Below, piece after piece: positions 1-9,930 of a DNA stretch of 64,000 nt (the first letter of the stretch is position 1; each line of letters begins with the position of its first letter). The stretch covers positions 33,234,316 to 33,298,315 of the forward strand of contig OX457046.1 of the NCBI GenBank assembly GCA_949752735.1, in the 5' to 3' direction. Made by a program: the position numbers and the translations under genes. Source of the stretch: Lumbricus terrestris. Its lineage: Eukaryota; Annelida; Clitellata; Crassiclitellata; Lumbricidae. The notes below the pieces were generated by a model. It ran no database searches. It was not told the DNA's origin and saw nothing but the letters and a program-made list of their open reading frames with translations.

Positions 1-74
1 CTCAACATCTAGACCAAGTCTACGCCCATGGGTTTCAGCCCTCCCTCCAAATTGAAATCCTGGCGCCGCCACTG
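1..74 (-). mobile_element. End of a hAT-like MITE, cut by window edge
   Basis: Read on the minus strand from base 74, the sequence begins CAGTGGCGGCGCCAGGATTT and continues with a G-rich stretch and GGGCTGAA. The same start and the following pattern occur at 26944, where a complete element of this kind has both inverted ends. The other end lies outside the window, so length and target duplication cannot be checked. Assignment to the hAT superfamily is inferred from the CAGTGGCG-type terminus. Confidence 0.55.
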
Positions 75-777
75 CACACATGGCCTATATGTTCATTCCA
101 CCCGTCCAACCATTCTTTCACCTTTCATGCATCGTGAATACTCTTTCCATCTACATGTATCCATCTTTCCCCCATTCGTCACATTATCTAACAGACTGTC
201 AGCTCCAGCCTCCAGGACTTGTGATTTTCCAGCCATGCAACCATCCATCCATCATGCCATCAAGTGTTTTGCTTAAACGGTGAGCTGGGGCGGACACAAA
301 AGTCCGACGATAATATATTAAGTGCACAAAAGAGCGTGCCGACGCAAAAGTCAGACATCAAATATTTTCCTTTACACCCGTGTCATGTTTATTGCTGTGG
401 AGCGATCGTATGAGTTGAGTTGGCATCGCATTCCAGTCGGTATGGACGAAAGGGAGTAAATTATTGTGGAGGAATTCGACTCTCTCGATTTGACAAAGAT
501 AGAAGAAAACAATTCGAGTACAGAGAGGCAACAAAACTTCCCGTGTTTGATGTCTATTTCTGATCTGCCGCGTGCAGATGCTTGGCTGTATCGCAAAACA
601 AGGCGATGCTTGCCGTAAATCCAGAATCTCGGTTATCGTAAACTTTAGCGAACTCCTATTTCTGTTGAAACATCGACAGTCCGTGTTGACGATATAGCTG
701 CAGACACAGCTTATCCGGATACGTATACAAATTTCCACTGCATGGGAGGCGGTTAATGTTTTCAATTACTTGCATTT
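75..777. other. Flanking DNA without recognised gene
   Basis: Contains only short open frames with no family resemblance I recognise. I see no tRNA, no clear transposon terminus and no strong splice or promoter signal here. Confidence 0.5.
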
Positions 778-1018
778 GGGGGGGGGGGTAGAGTAATGGT
801 TAACACGCTGGCCAAGAGTGCGAGAGGTAGTGAGTTCGAGCCCCCGTTGGGCGGACATGCTTTGTAGGCTTCTATTAGCGCCTTGTAATTGCAAAGCTGT
901 CTGTTCAGTTAGTAGTTAAGTTTAATTAAGATTACTGCATAACTTGTAAATGTAAAGCGCAGTGCGTTTGCAGGCGCTCAATTAAAGAAAAGATTTTTAT
1001 TATTATTTATTATTATTT
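778..1018 (+). mobile_element. tRNA-derived SINE
   Basis: An 11-base G run (778-788) is followed by a degenerate tRNA-like head: an A-box-like TAGAGTAATGGTTA near 789 and a B-box-like GAGTTCGAGCCCC near 832. An unrelated body follows, ending in a T/A-rich tail of TTATTATTT type (993-1018). That layout (Pol III head, body, simple tail) is the SINE pattern. The tRNA head is too diverged to fold as a functional tRNA. Family name unknown. Confidence 0.65.
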
Positions 1019-1027
1019 CAGTTTCAT

Positions 1028-1206
1028 TCATTCTCCTGCCTCTATCTCACTCCGTTCCCATCTCCCTCTGTCTCTCCCCTATCTCTCTCTCGATCTCTCG
1101 ATCTCTCCTTCTCTCATCACCTCTCTCCATCTCCCTCTCTCCACATCCTTCTCTCGCCCTTCTCCCCTCCCCACTCTCTCATTTTCAATCCATCTATCTT
1201 TATCAC
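1028..1206. repeat. Pyrimidine-rich low-complexity tract
   Basis: About 180 bases of C and T on the + strand, with many CTCTCT and CTCCCT runs. It directly follows the SINE tail and is not coding. Confidence 0.8.
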
Positions 1207-1380
1207 CACCTGTCTATGTCTCTGATTTCCATGTAATTATAAGGTAACCGGTCGTGTATGGTTATGGCATCAAGCCTTGGACACCCATCTACAATGCTTC
1301 TGACATGACGCAGCGTTTGTGAAGACGCCTTCAGTCTGCGTTTAGTTACAGAGTAACTTTTTTAGAAATGTTGCGCTTAC

Positions 1381-1465
1381 AGTTGTATTGTATTGTATTG
1401 TATCTATAAATTTATAAAGCGCCTCTCACAGTGCACACCAATCAAAGGCGCTCCCAGTACGCTAG
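1381..1465 (-). mobile_element. SINE 3' end fragment with pentamer tail
   Basis: Four copies of the pentamer TATTG start near 1384. They are followed by a segment ending GGCGCTCCCAGTACGC. On the minus strand this reads as a body with GGGAGCGCCTTTG, then GCGCTTTATAAAT and an (AATAC)n tail, like a SINE 3' end. No tRNA-like head is visible, so it is a fragment at best. Confidence 0.35.
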
Positions 1466-1629
1466 ACCAAGAGAGAAAAAAGTATTCTTGAGACACCGAA
1501 AAGAGGCATTAGGCCCACCAGTTAATATGGAGGAACGAGTTGAAGGAAGAAGCTGGTTCCACAATGCAGTTACTATCATTCATAATTTTTTGCGCATTTC
1601 TCTGAATTGTCTTGCATGTTTTCTTTATC

Positions 1630-1866
1630 AGTGCAAGACCTGGCACCAGTCGAGAGCTGACCGACCTACAGGGGAACAGTCCACCTCTCGACAGTCCCCG
1701 GCTCAAGGTCTCAGACGCTCAGGGGAACCCGAGATCAGACGTTGCTGCCGGTCACAGAGGCTGCGACGATCAAGTTTGGACGATAGAAGACCGAACAATA
1801 GCGCACCCGTCCACGCCATCGCATTGCGCCGTATGCCACGAGAGAATAATGGCGACGGAAGTGTAA
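1630..1866 (+). CDS. Weak candidate terminal exon, unrecognised
   Basis: A T-rich tract ending in CTTTATCAG just before 1630 would be an acceptable 3' splice site. The following frame stays open for about 77 codons to a TAA ending at 1866. The peptide is rich in D, S, P and R and ends in CAVCHERIMATEV; I recognise no domain. No upstream exon, donor site or nearby AATAAA was found, and a 157-codon frame overlaps it in another phase. It may well be a chance frame. Confidence 0.15.
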   Translation, partial: SARPGTSRELTDLQGNSPPLDSPRLKVSDAQGNPRSDVAAGHRGCDDQVWTIEDRTIAHPSTPSHCAVCHERIMATEV

Positions 1867-1872
1867 CGGATG

Positions 1873-1929
1873 GTTGGGAATGTAGTCGAGTATTGGGAAT
1901 GTAATCGAGTATTGGGAATGTAATCGAGT
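1873..1929. repeat. 19-bp tandem repeat, three copies
   Basis: ATTGGGAATGTAATCGAGT occurs exactly at 1892-1910 and 1911-1929. A third copy at 1873-1891 differs at two positions. Confidence 0.9.
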
Positions 1930-2144
1930 TGGCAGCAGGAAGAAAAACGACAACATAAAGTTGACGGAATGTTGCTCAAAAGTCAGGGCTACGACGCGAC
2001 GTGCAAATCGATGTTGCGCTAAATGGGTTTAGGAGGTAGTCTACCTGTAAGTACCTAGTTTTCGTCACGATGAGTTACAGGCTATGTATATATTCTGGTG
2101 CAACTCGAGTGGGACCCTGAAAAGAATATCGTTTAGACATCGTG

Positions 2145-2156
2145 TGCGCATGCGCG
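2145..2156 (+). promoter_or_regulatory. NRF-1-type palindromic site
   Basis: TGCGCATGCGCG matches the animal NRF-1 consensus YGCGCAYGCGCR. It lies about 290 bp upstream of a TATA-like motif. A site this specific is uncommon by chance, but a single motif does not prove a promoter. Confidence 0.4.
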
Positions 2157-2437
2157 AGTGGTATTTCTCTCGTTCAGTACTTTGGGCACAACGGCTGCAA
2201 AAGTGTTCTTCAAAAGAATCACTCGGATAATTATCATCGAACCCTCGTCACCGTCTGTGACATGTGACATAATTTATTGACTTTCTATCGAACCTGAAAT
2301 GAACATTCCGCGAAGACAGTAACTAATAGTGTTCCAGTAACTCTAAAGCTCAGGTTGAGATGTCTATAAATAGTCTTTTCGTGTACGTAGACCTGGTCGC
2401 GCGGACGTCGTTGTGGTCCTCTCTTGAAGACTGGAAC

Positions 2438-2584
2438 TATATAAGGTACCCGTGAGAACTAAGAGCGCCTTTCCTTGCGTCTGCCCTACTCGAGAAGGAG
2501 CTTATCTGATTTCCAGTTTCATCTGGATTTGACCTTTGCGGAAACATGGCGAGTGAAATTATTGACAGGCAGCTAAAAAGTTGA
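2438..2584 (+). promoter_or_regulatory. Candidate Pol II TATA promoter with short leader ORF
   Basis: TATATAAG lies at 2438-2445. About 100 bp downstream an ATG in good context (AAACATGG, ATG at 2546) opens a frame of only 12 codons before TGA at 2582. No GT donor was found inside the short frame, so a spliced gene start is not demonstrated. It could be the start of a gene whose later exons I cannot identify, or chance. Confidence 0.25.
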
Positions 2585-2904
2585 CAGCTTTACGTATAGG
2601 CCTACATGTTTAATTGTATATACGGGGTTCAACCCCGAGCGTCTAATGTATTAACATAGGTTGAAGTTGTTATAAACACACATACACACACTCTCGCAGA
2701 AACAAAATAATTATGGCCTATTGCATATTGCCAATAATTTATTATCGGGTTGTTTGCTAAAGAACACAACGAATGAACTTGAACCGTTTTATCATTGAAC
2801 ACAGTTTCTGTTCGATATACAGTTATACACTCACTGTTGTTGGCGTCACGGTGCACATGCTCATTGTAAAGTAAACAAATGCCTATAATTATAATTATGT
2901 AGGT

Positions 2905-3383
2905 CAGTTATTCCCAACCTTTTTTACTTTAGGCAGGGCTTAAAGTGTGGCTGGACAGTGGACGGTCATGGACGGCGTCCATGCACTTGTTTTAAAATCT
3001 GAACGCCGTCCAGCCACTTATTGGCCAGCGATGACTGGAAAGATAAGAGGCGTCCAGGCACTTATTTTTCCACACTTTAATCAATGACTTTAGGGCCACT
3101 TTTTCTAAGTTGTAGGACACGAGGGTCACTTTTCTTTAGTTGAAGGACATTAGGTGGCCACAAGGCTCAAATTTAGTAAGCTAAAAGCATATAAAATTGT
3201 TGTAAAATTGGATCAAATCTGAATGTTTCATGCTGATTGTATTAGAAACTAATTGTGTGTTCTATCCAGTGCAAATTGTCAAATTTTTTTTATAAGTTTC
3301 TGTTGATTCTTTGAGAGACGAGGGCCATTTTTTAGACCTGGCGGGCCACTTTTTGCCCGCGGGCCACGGGTTGGGAACCACTG
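2905..3383. mobile_element. Non-autonomous hAT-like element (outer)
   Basis: The left end CAGTTATTCCCAACC and the right end GGTTGGGAACCACTG form inverted termini. The flanking octamers are ATGTAGGT (2897-2904) and ATATAGGT (3384-3391), an 8-bp target duplication with one mismatch, the length expected for hAT insertions. There is no transposase frame inside. A second MITE is inserted at 2934-3086. Confidence 0.8.
2934..3086. mobile_element. MITE nested in the outer hAT-like element
   Basis: Begins CAGGGCTTAAAGTGTGG and ends CCACACTTTAATCAATG, an imperfect inverted terminus. It is flanked by a perfect 8-bp duplication, ACTTTAGG (2926-2933 and 3087-3094). The interior repeats GTCCAGGCACTTATTTT-like blocks. 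A related copy in inverted orientation lies at 4866-5010. Confidence 0.88.
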
Positions 3384-3981
3384 ATATAGGTGGATCATCG
3401 CAGTGATGACGCGGCGACTTGAGTGACCTTGAAACACAGGAAAGGGTCTGTAGGCTTGGCTGAGATAGAGACACAGCTCTCAAGTGCTTCCCCGACCACT
3501 GTGATTGTATACAGTAACGCGCAATGCGCATGTATATGGGCCTATATACTCGGGCATGTGTATAATTGTATATACACGTAAAGTGTTGGTGTCTGGCAAA
3601 ACATATATCACGTTTTATAGCCTCGTAAAGGTGCTAAGACACATACGCACCGATGGCAATTTAATTAGATGCTCTGATCTCGGACTATCATGGTTCGTTA
3701 CGTATACAGTATTATACACGGGGCTCTTAAATGGCGCTTAACCATTTCAAACGGGCAGTAGCGGTGATGGATCTCAAACGATCAATTTGTTTAGAATGAG
3801 GATGGTTGAGGCCAGATGGGCGCTATAGAAAGACGTGTTTATTCACTTCGGTTCCGCCCTCAGTCCGTCAACAGTTGTTGAAAGCTGTTTTCTTGCGATG
3901 TGCCTCGTTTGAAGTTAAAGAATTGCTTACAACGCTCGAGCGTTTGTTCGGCATAATATTTCAGGATAATATACACAACGT
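3384..3981. other. Flanking DNA without recognised gene
   Basis: Several open frames of 60-90 codons are present on both strands, but they show no recognisable domain and no supporting splice or promoter signals. Confidence 0.5.
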
Positions 3982-4197
3982 GGAGCGCGGTGGTGTAGTG
4001 GCGGCGTCGTTGCCTTGAAGCCGGAAGGTTCGAGGTTCGAATCCACCTCAAGTCGCCGCGTAGGGACCTTGGGCAAGTCCTTCACTCGCAATTGCTCAGC
4101 GCCTCAGCGTGAAACTCCGACGCAATGTCCGCTCTGCATTCGGGAGCGCCTCTGAGTAGAGTGCTTGAGGGGGCGCTATAACAAGTGCGCATAAAAA
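3982..4197 (+). mobile_element. tRNA-derived SINE, copy 1
   Basis: The tRNA-like head carries an A-box-like GTGGTGTAGTGGC (from about 3990) and an exact B box GGTTCGAATCC (about 4033). The next part includes GACCTTGGGCAAGTCCTTC, which resembles the central region of CORE-SINEs such as MIR. The 3' part contains GGGGGCGCTATAACAAGTGC. The same element lies in opposite orientation at 5281-5496. Resemblance to the CORE domain is from memory. Confidence 0.75.
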
Positions 4198-4254
4198 CAT
4201 CAGCGTTTGCTCTCTTACGGTAGCTGCAGAAACTGCGAGTTACAATCAGTATGA

Positions 4255-4455
4255 GAATAATTATTGTGGAATAATAATAATTGGGGTATAATACTATAAC
4301 CAACGCCTGAAAGACGTTCTACTGTCCAATTATTTATTTTCGTCACCATAGAATGGAAGGCTGAATTAACCTTTCGGGGTGGGGGGCACCAAGTATCGAA
4401 CTCGCATTCTTCTGATTTTGTGCTCTGCATGACTCTTCAGCCATCTCCCCGCTCC
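4255..4455 (-). mobile_element. tRNA-derived SINE of a second type
   Basis: Read from 4455 on the minus strand, the head starts GGAGCGGGGAGATGGCTGAA (A-box-like) and has GCGAGTTCGATAC as a B-box-like segment near 4397. The distal part (about 4255-4300) is A/T-rich with ATTATTATT, as expected for a SINE tail. Boundaries are approximate. Confidence 0.45.
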
Positions 4456-4700
4456 AAAAATTATACCAAACTTAGTCGCCAGGTGACTTATAATATTCAC
4501 ATTTTCTCGCCTGGCATTTTAAGGCGGTTATTATAGCGCTTGCACTCTCTCCTACTACAGCTGACACCAACCCAACAGTATTACAGTAAATACAAAGAGA
4601 ATAAAGCAACAAGGGGAATAGAGTAAGAAAAATAATTGCTATTACAAACAATTTTTTTTATTTAAGTGGATGAATAACCTTTCTAAAAACTTTTTCCTAA
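4456..4700. other. AT-rich flanking DNA, nothing recognised
   Basis: No gene, tRNA or clear repeat terminus seen. Confidence 0.5.
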
Positions 4701-4750
4701 GCCAATGGGGGGGGGGGTTAACCACCGAAACCCCCTTGTCTACGCCACTG
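4701..4750 (-). mobile_element. Terminus of a hAT-like element
   Basis: The minus strand from 4750 starts CAGTGGCGTAGACAAGGGGG and then carries a G/C-rich palindromic-looking stretch with a run of at least nine G on the + strand. CAGTGGCGTAG is a typical hAT-type terminus. The partner end was not found, so this is a fragment or an element whose other end has decayed. Confidence 0.45.
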
Positions 4751-4865
4751 GAGGAGTGCATGTAAACACGGTATAGGCCTACAGTTTCCTAGGTTTAAGC
4801 CTGTCTGCAGGTCATTTTCCAGTATACTAATGACAAATATTTGTTAGGTGAGGAGCCTTTGAATA

Positions 4866-5010
4866 TAGTGCATAAAGTGTAGAAAAAGAAGTGCCTGGAC
4901 GCTCATCACTTCTCCAGCTCTGCTGTCCAGATAAGTGCAGCACGTCGTTGAGGCTTGAAAATAAGTGCCTGGACCCCGTCCATGACTGTCCAGTCACACT
5001 TTAAGCACTG
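4866..5010 (-). mobile_element. MITE, same family as 2934-3086
   Basis: Ends CACACTTTAAGCACTG at 5010, and begins near 4866 with AGTGCATAAAGTGTAG followed by AAGTGCCTGGACGC. It matches the reverse complement of the 2934-3086 element. Flanking octamers agree at only five of eight positions, so the target duplication is decayed or the left end is misplaced. Confidence 0.7.
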
Positions 5011-5045
5011 TCTATATAACAGCGTGTATACCCTTGAACATATTG

Positions 5046-5120
5046 ATTTATTTGATTGATTGATACCGAAAATTTATATAGCAGCGAATGCAACGATCCT
5101 GCCCGTATATGCACCGCCTT
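5046..5120 (-). mobile_element. Possible SINE 3' tail fragment
   Basis: A TTTGATTGATTGAT run is followed by AATTTATATAGC. On the minus strand this reads GCTATATAAATT plus an (ATCA)n tail, a pattern similar to the fragment at 1381-1465. No head found. Confidence 0.3.
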
Positions 5121-5280
5121 AGAACATCCACAACCGGCTATTATAGTTTCACCATGGCATTATAAATACAGTCTACTCACTTTGACCTTCTTAGATTCGA
5201 ACCTGGACTTGAAGTGGACTAAACAACCTGGAGACTAATCGCGACTAAACGGCCGATTTCCATGGCGTATTTTGTTGTTT

Positions 5281-5496
5281 ATATATGCGCACTTGCCATA
5301 GCGCCCCTTCAAGCACTCTACTCAGAGGCGCTCCCAACTGTAGAGCGGACACTGCATCGGAGTTTCACGCCGAAGTGCTAAGCAATTGCGAGTGAAGGAC
5401 TTGCCCAAGGTCCCTACACGGTGGCGTGAGGTGGATTCGAACCTCGAACCTTCCGGCTTCAAGGCAACGACGCCACCACTACACCACCGCGCCCCA
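5281..5496 (-). mobile_element. tRNA-derived SINE, copy 2 (inverted)
   Basis: This is the reverse complement of the 3982-4197 element over its whole length: GCGCACTTG at the left, GGACTTGCCCAAGGTCCCT in the middle, and the B box as GGATTCGAACC near 5432. The head ends near 5496. The two copies are about 1.1 kb apart in inverted orientation. Confidence 0.75.
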
Positions 5497-5814
5497 CGTG
5501 ACCTTAGTACGTCACCGAAAAATCTCGGAGATTGACTTTACACGACTTTACATTACACGAGTTTCTTCACAATCCTCGTTCTCCATAAGCTTAGTTGCAA
5601 CCATATAGAACGTGTTTACGTCCACGCACACATTATAAGCTTAATAATTGTTGATATTTGACGACACTGTGTCATATCAAGGATGATTATATCGTCGCCC
5701 TCCTCCTTTCTCCTCACTAGGGACTGGCACTGCCGTTCTGTTTATTTGTTCATGTTTCGCTCACAACTCCAGACTCATCTTTTTAGATCGCCCAGATAAC
5801 AACTTATCTTGAAC
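5497..5814. other. Flanking DNA without recognised gene
   Basis: No recognisable feature. Confidence 0.5.
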
Positions 5815-5878
5815 CCGGACAATTCGGAGCCGGACGATTAGGAGCCGGACGATTCGGAGCCGGACGATTCGGAGCCAC
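5815..5878. repeat. 15-bp tandem repeat, about four copies
   Basis: The unit GCCGGACGATTCGGA repeats about four times with one or two changes per copy. A degenerate inverted version (TCCGAATTGTCCGATCGGAG) lies about 90 bp downstream near 5968, so the block may be an end structure of a decayed transposon. Confidence 0.8.
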
Positions 5879-6216
5879 CAAGAATAATCTCCAACCCAAC
5901 TTCTATTGAAACAAGAATAACATCATCAATCCAACTTCTATTTAAGAAAGGTTTGTCGATCCACTCCGAATTGTCCGATCGGAGGAGATGTCCGGCTCAG
6001 AATTGTGCATTGACCTGCATGGTTACGTTCTGGTTCAGGAGGGCCATCGTTTGGTATGTCATGTATTGGGCAACTAGAGTGCTACCACAACTACTAAATA
6101 CAGTATTTAGCCTATAATATATAGTCAACTGTAATTGAGTTTACCTGCAGTGCCATAATAGCCTAAAGCGGACACTGTCCGGTATACCAGGCGTTTCGTG
6201 TGAATCATTGCGTCTT

Positions 6217-6240
6217 ATATATATATATTTATATATATGT
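6217..6240. repeat. Short (AT)n tract
   Basis: Alternating A/T with one interruption, immediately before the long GT tract. Confidence 0.85.
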
Positions 6241-6243
6241 ATG

Positions 6244-6361
<118 letters not shown>

Positions 6362-6657
6362 ATGAGTTTGCTGCATTGCTTCTGTTGTGAAATGTACATG
6401 TATATAATAGCCTATATATGGCATATAATTGAATTATTTATGTATGTAAATATGTAAGATGTTATAATGAGGTGGTGACCAGTTGATGCCCCATCTATGA
6501 TGTATGCACTTATGTATACACATCAGACGAATCGTGCACAATTTATGTGTTCTATACTGCATGTGCGCACACAGTAAACAATGTTCTTGAGCAGAGCGGC
6601 CTTTAGCCTAGACAGCTAGCCACAGACAGACGCCTAAGAGAGAGATTGAATAGGTGG

Positions 6658-6658
6658 A

Positions 6659-6713
<55 letters not shown>

Positions 6714-6888
6714 GACAGAGACAGAGACAGAGACAGAGAGCGAGAGAGCGAGAGAGCGAGAGAGCGAGAGACAGAGACAGAGGCAGAGGCAGAGGCAGAG
6801 GCAGAGACAGAGACAGAGACAGAGACAGAAACAGAGACAGAGACAGAGGCAGAGGTAGAGGCAGAGGTAGAGGCAGAGACAGACAGAC
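6658..6888. repeat. Compound purine-rich microsatellite
   Basis: (AG)n passes into (ACAG)n and then into AGACAG, GAGCGA and AGGCAG hexamer-like variants. The + strand is almost free of T. Frames across it translate as R/E/D/T or L/S repeats and are artefacts. Confidence 0.95.
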
Positions 6889-7147
6889 AAACATACATAC
6901 AGATAGACAGATTGAGTAGGAGGAAGAACGACACAGAGATTGAGAGGAAGAACGTGGAGTGGAAAGTGAGATGTCGTTATTGGTTCGTTTATGCTTGGCA
7001 GCCAGAGATGAAGATGTTGGACGAGTGAGTGATGCATGATGGAGCCAGCTAACAATACACCACTGCACCGAACAACTCAATTTCAGAGATGAACACTATA
7101 TATATATACATATACACATACATGTATATGTATGAATAAATGCACGT

Positions 7148-7149
<2 letters not shown>

Positions 7150-7185
<36 letters not shown>
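7150..7185. repeat. (TA)n microsatellite, tract 1
   Basis: About 36 bases of alternating A/T. Confidence 0.95.
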
Positions 7186-7187
<2 letters not shown>

Positions 7188-7284
7188 TGGCCCAGGTTTC
7201 GGTATATAAACAACTGCAGATATATACGAGGATATACGTTTTACAGTTGCATGCAAATTACATATATAATATAAATGCTTATGC

Positions 7285-7285
<1 letters not shown>

Positions 7286-7327
<42 letters not shown>
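7286..7327. repeat. (TA)n microsatellite, tract 2
   Basis: About 42 bases of alternating T/A, self-complementary and able to extrude a hairpin. Confidence 0.95.
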
Positions 7328-7328
<1 letters not shown>

Positions 7329-7424
7329 GTATGAACCGTTTTCATTCCATATGGTGTCTTCTGTATTATGTGTTTGCACACATTACAGCTGCATGCATGT
7401 GTTTTGCGTTTGCCTCCAGGTCTG

Positions 7425-7427
<3 letters not shown>

Positions 7428-7477
<50 letters not shown>
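7428..7477. repeat. (TA)n microsatellite, tract 3
   Basis: About 50 bases of alternating A/T. The following 200 bases are rich in TATGTATGTG-like variants. Confidence 0.95.
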
Positions 7478-7480
<3 letters not shown>

Positions 7481-7923
7481 TATATGCATATATGAATAAA
7501 TACATGTGTATGTATATGTATATAAATATATACACGTATACGTGTATGTGTATGTATCTGTATATGTGAATGTACATTTAAATGTATATGCGCATGTTTA
7601 TGTACAAGTGTATTTTTGTGTGTATGTATATGTGAACGTATTATGTATGTGCATATGTGTAGGCTATTATATGTATATGTATGTGCATGTACGTATAAAA
7701 TACGAGCACATCACTGCTGATTGCCAGCTACAATGCAAACCTATACAAATACATATGCGCAACATTGAATTTCGAGCTTTTATATGGGATATATATAGGC
7801 AGAGGGTACGGGGCCAAGGACAGTTAAACGGCAGCCGACATGCAGGCACGAGTGGCTACGGCTGGGGAAGATGCATGTAACAGAATACAAGGAGAGGAAC
7901 AACCTGTTTGGAAGCTGCTGCTT

Positions 7924-8100
<177 letters not shown>

Positions 8101-8225
8101 CAGGTTTACCAATACATAGCATAACAAGTGATTTAGAAGACGTGTTGTGTGTGTCAGAACCACGGCAAGCAACGGTAAACCAATGAAGCGCATTACCAAT
8201 TAAGTTGAACCAACTACATATAAGA

Positions 8226-8594
8226 AAGACCTATTAGGCTAGACCTATTAAGCTAGACCTATTAAGCTTGACATATTAGGCTAGACCTATTAAGCTGGAC
8301 CTATTAAGCTGGACCTATTAAGATTGACCTATTAGGTTAAACCTGTACTAAACTAGACCTATTAAGCTGAACCTATTTAACTAGACATATTAAGCTAGAC
8401 CTATTAAGCTACACCGATAAAGATGGACCGATCAAGTTGTAAGACCAATTAGAATTATTATAGACCATTGAACAATAATTATTAGGCTAGATCAATTAAA
8501 CTGAGGCAATTAGGCTGGTCCAGTTCATTTAGACCAATTAGGTCACGCAAGTTCAGTTAGACAAATTAAGGTAGACAAATTAATACAAACCGAT
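8226..8594. repeat. 15-bp minisatellite, degenerating rightwards
   Basis: The unit is close to GACCTATTAAGCTAG. About a dozen good copies lie between 8226 and 8415, then increasingly diverged copies (GACCAATTAG, GACAAATTAA) run to about 8594. No gene in it. Confidence 0.9.
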
Positions 8595-9124
8595 GGAGAA
8601 TGTGAAAAGAGTTCACTGCATACACTGCATGACATCAAAGTGCTTATAAAGCTGGATCGCCAACCGACGACTAGCAGTCTCAGACAATGCTCATCCATTG
8701 CTTCCAATGGCATCTCAACCTTTACCAGGTTCACCTGATGCCTTCCATCAATATCCAGGCACCCAGCAACGTCTATTATTTCAAATTAACCTGGAACGGA
8801 GCGCTCTGTCTGCTTGAAGAATAATAGTTTCATATCAGCGACTCTCAATCAAAGTTCTGGGCAAATGTCAAGAATGATAACGGTGCAAAACTCTATAAAT
8901 CGCAATGTGAAAGGACCAATCAAATAAATGAGGACCATCAAAAAGATGACAAAACAAAGAGGTATTCTGAGTCTCTAAATATAGGTCCTACCTCTTAGGC
9001 CTATAGGCTCAGGAGAGTAGCGGGAATTTTTGAGGTGAGTACACGCTGCCGCATTCCGCAAACATTTATTTTAGCTAGCGTGGGATACGTGGAACGATTG
9101 AAAGGTGAGGAGCTCAATACTTAA
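8595..9124. other. Unique-looking DNA between minisatellite and tRNA array
   Basis: No recognised gene. Similarity to the array spacers starts only at AACAAGC just before 9129, so the left border of the array coincides with the 5' end of a tRNA-Gly gene. Confidence 0.6.
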
Positions 9125-9128
9125 ACAA

Positions 9129-9199
9129 GCATCGGTGGTTCAGTGGTAGAATGCTCGCCTGCCACGCGGGCGGCCCGGGTTCGATTCCCGGCCGATGCA
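9129..9199 (+). tRNA. tRNA-Gly-GCC: tRNA-Gly(GCC), unit 1 GlyB
   Basis: First gene of the array. 71 nt with a 7-bp acceptor stem GCATCGG/CCGATGC, A box TGGTTCAGTGGTAG, anticodon loop CTGCCAC, B box GGTTCGATTCC and discriminator A. No intron and no encoded CCA. A TTTTT terminator starts a few bases downstream. It folds as a standard cytosolic glycine tRNA decoding GGC/GGU. Confidence 0.97.
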
Positions 9200-9457
9200 C
9201 ATTTTTATCCTGTTCGTGTGGAGATTGAATGAATAAAGGAGTGTGTTTCGACTTTTTCACTCATTCAACAGATTTTCTGTTTTTCAAATTTGAGAGCTTG
9301 ACCGAATGTGGAATTTTTTCGTTTCGTATGTTTACAAAAGTGACCTCCCGTCGTGAAGTGTTCTCTGAAGCGAGTCCGATGTTAAGTTTTTGCTTTAAAA
9401 AGCAAACAAAACCAGGAAGAAAAATTGTAACCGACCCCCGGGAATTAGTCGGGTGTT

Positions 9458-9530
9458 TGCCCAGACCCGGGATTGAACCGGGGACCTTTAGATCTTCAGT
9501 CTAACGCTCTCCCAACTGAGCTATCTAGGC
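9458..9530 (-). tRNA. tRNA-Phe-GAA: tRNA-Phe(GAA), unit 1
   Basis: 73 nt. Acceptor GCCTAGA/TCTGGGC, A box TAGCTCAGTTGGGAG, anticodon loop CTGAAGA, B box GGTTCAATCCC, discriminator A, no intron. The trailer hairpin and T run lie at about 9420-9457. All 28 copies in the array appear identical in the gene body. Confidence 0.97.
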
Positions 9531-9858
9531 CGGTGATATCAAACACAACGTTCCTTCTTGCAAAGCTAACTATATCCAAAATTAAAGCGAAACGATTTCC
9601 CAATCTGACTCTGTTGTCTTGAGTTCCTGACATTAACAGCGATGAGGAAATATTCCTACAACATTTATCAAAACACATGCTTGCCCTCTCTTCTTCCGGT
9701 ATGTCGTTCAAAATCATCACAGTTAAAAGTTAAGCTACCGCACATTGCTGGATTAATTACAGTACAATGATAAATGCCCTAGTTGAATGGAAAGACATTC
9801 AATAATCTGTCGTGCTCTACTTCGGAGTTAAGTTACACGCTACATTTTAAAACGACGT

Positions 9859-9930
9859 TGACCCCGACGTGTTTTGAACACGCAACCTTCTGATCTGGAG
9901 TCAGACGCGCTACCGTTTCGCCACGGAGTC
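9859..9930 (-). tRNA. tRNA-Trp-CCA: tRNA-Trp(CCA), unit 1, variant
   Basis: 72 nt, anticodon CCA. Two changes set it apart from all other copies: GGCGAAACGG for GGCGCAACGG breaks the last D-stem pair, and the last T-loop base is A instead of T. It may be a decaying edge copy. Confidence 0.8.

Noticed and set aside
778..860. Functional tRNA at the SINE head
   Set aside because: Stems do not pair well and a body and A/T-rich tail follow; SINE head instead.
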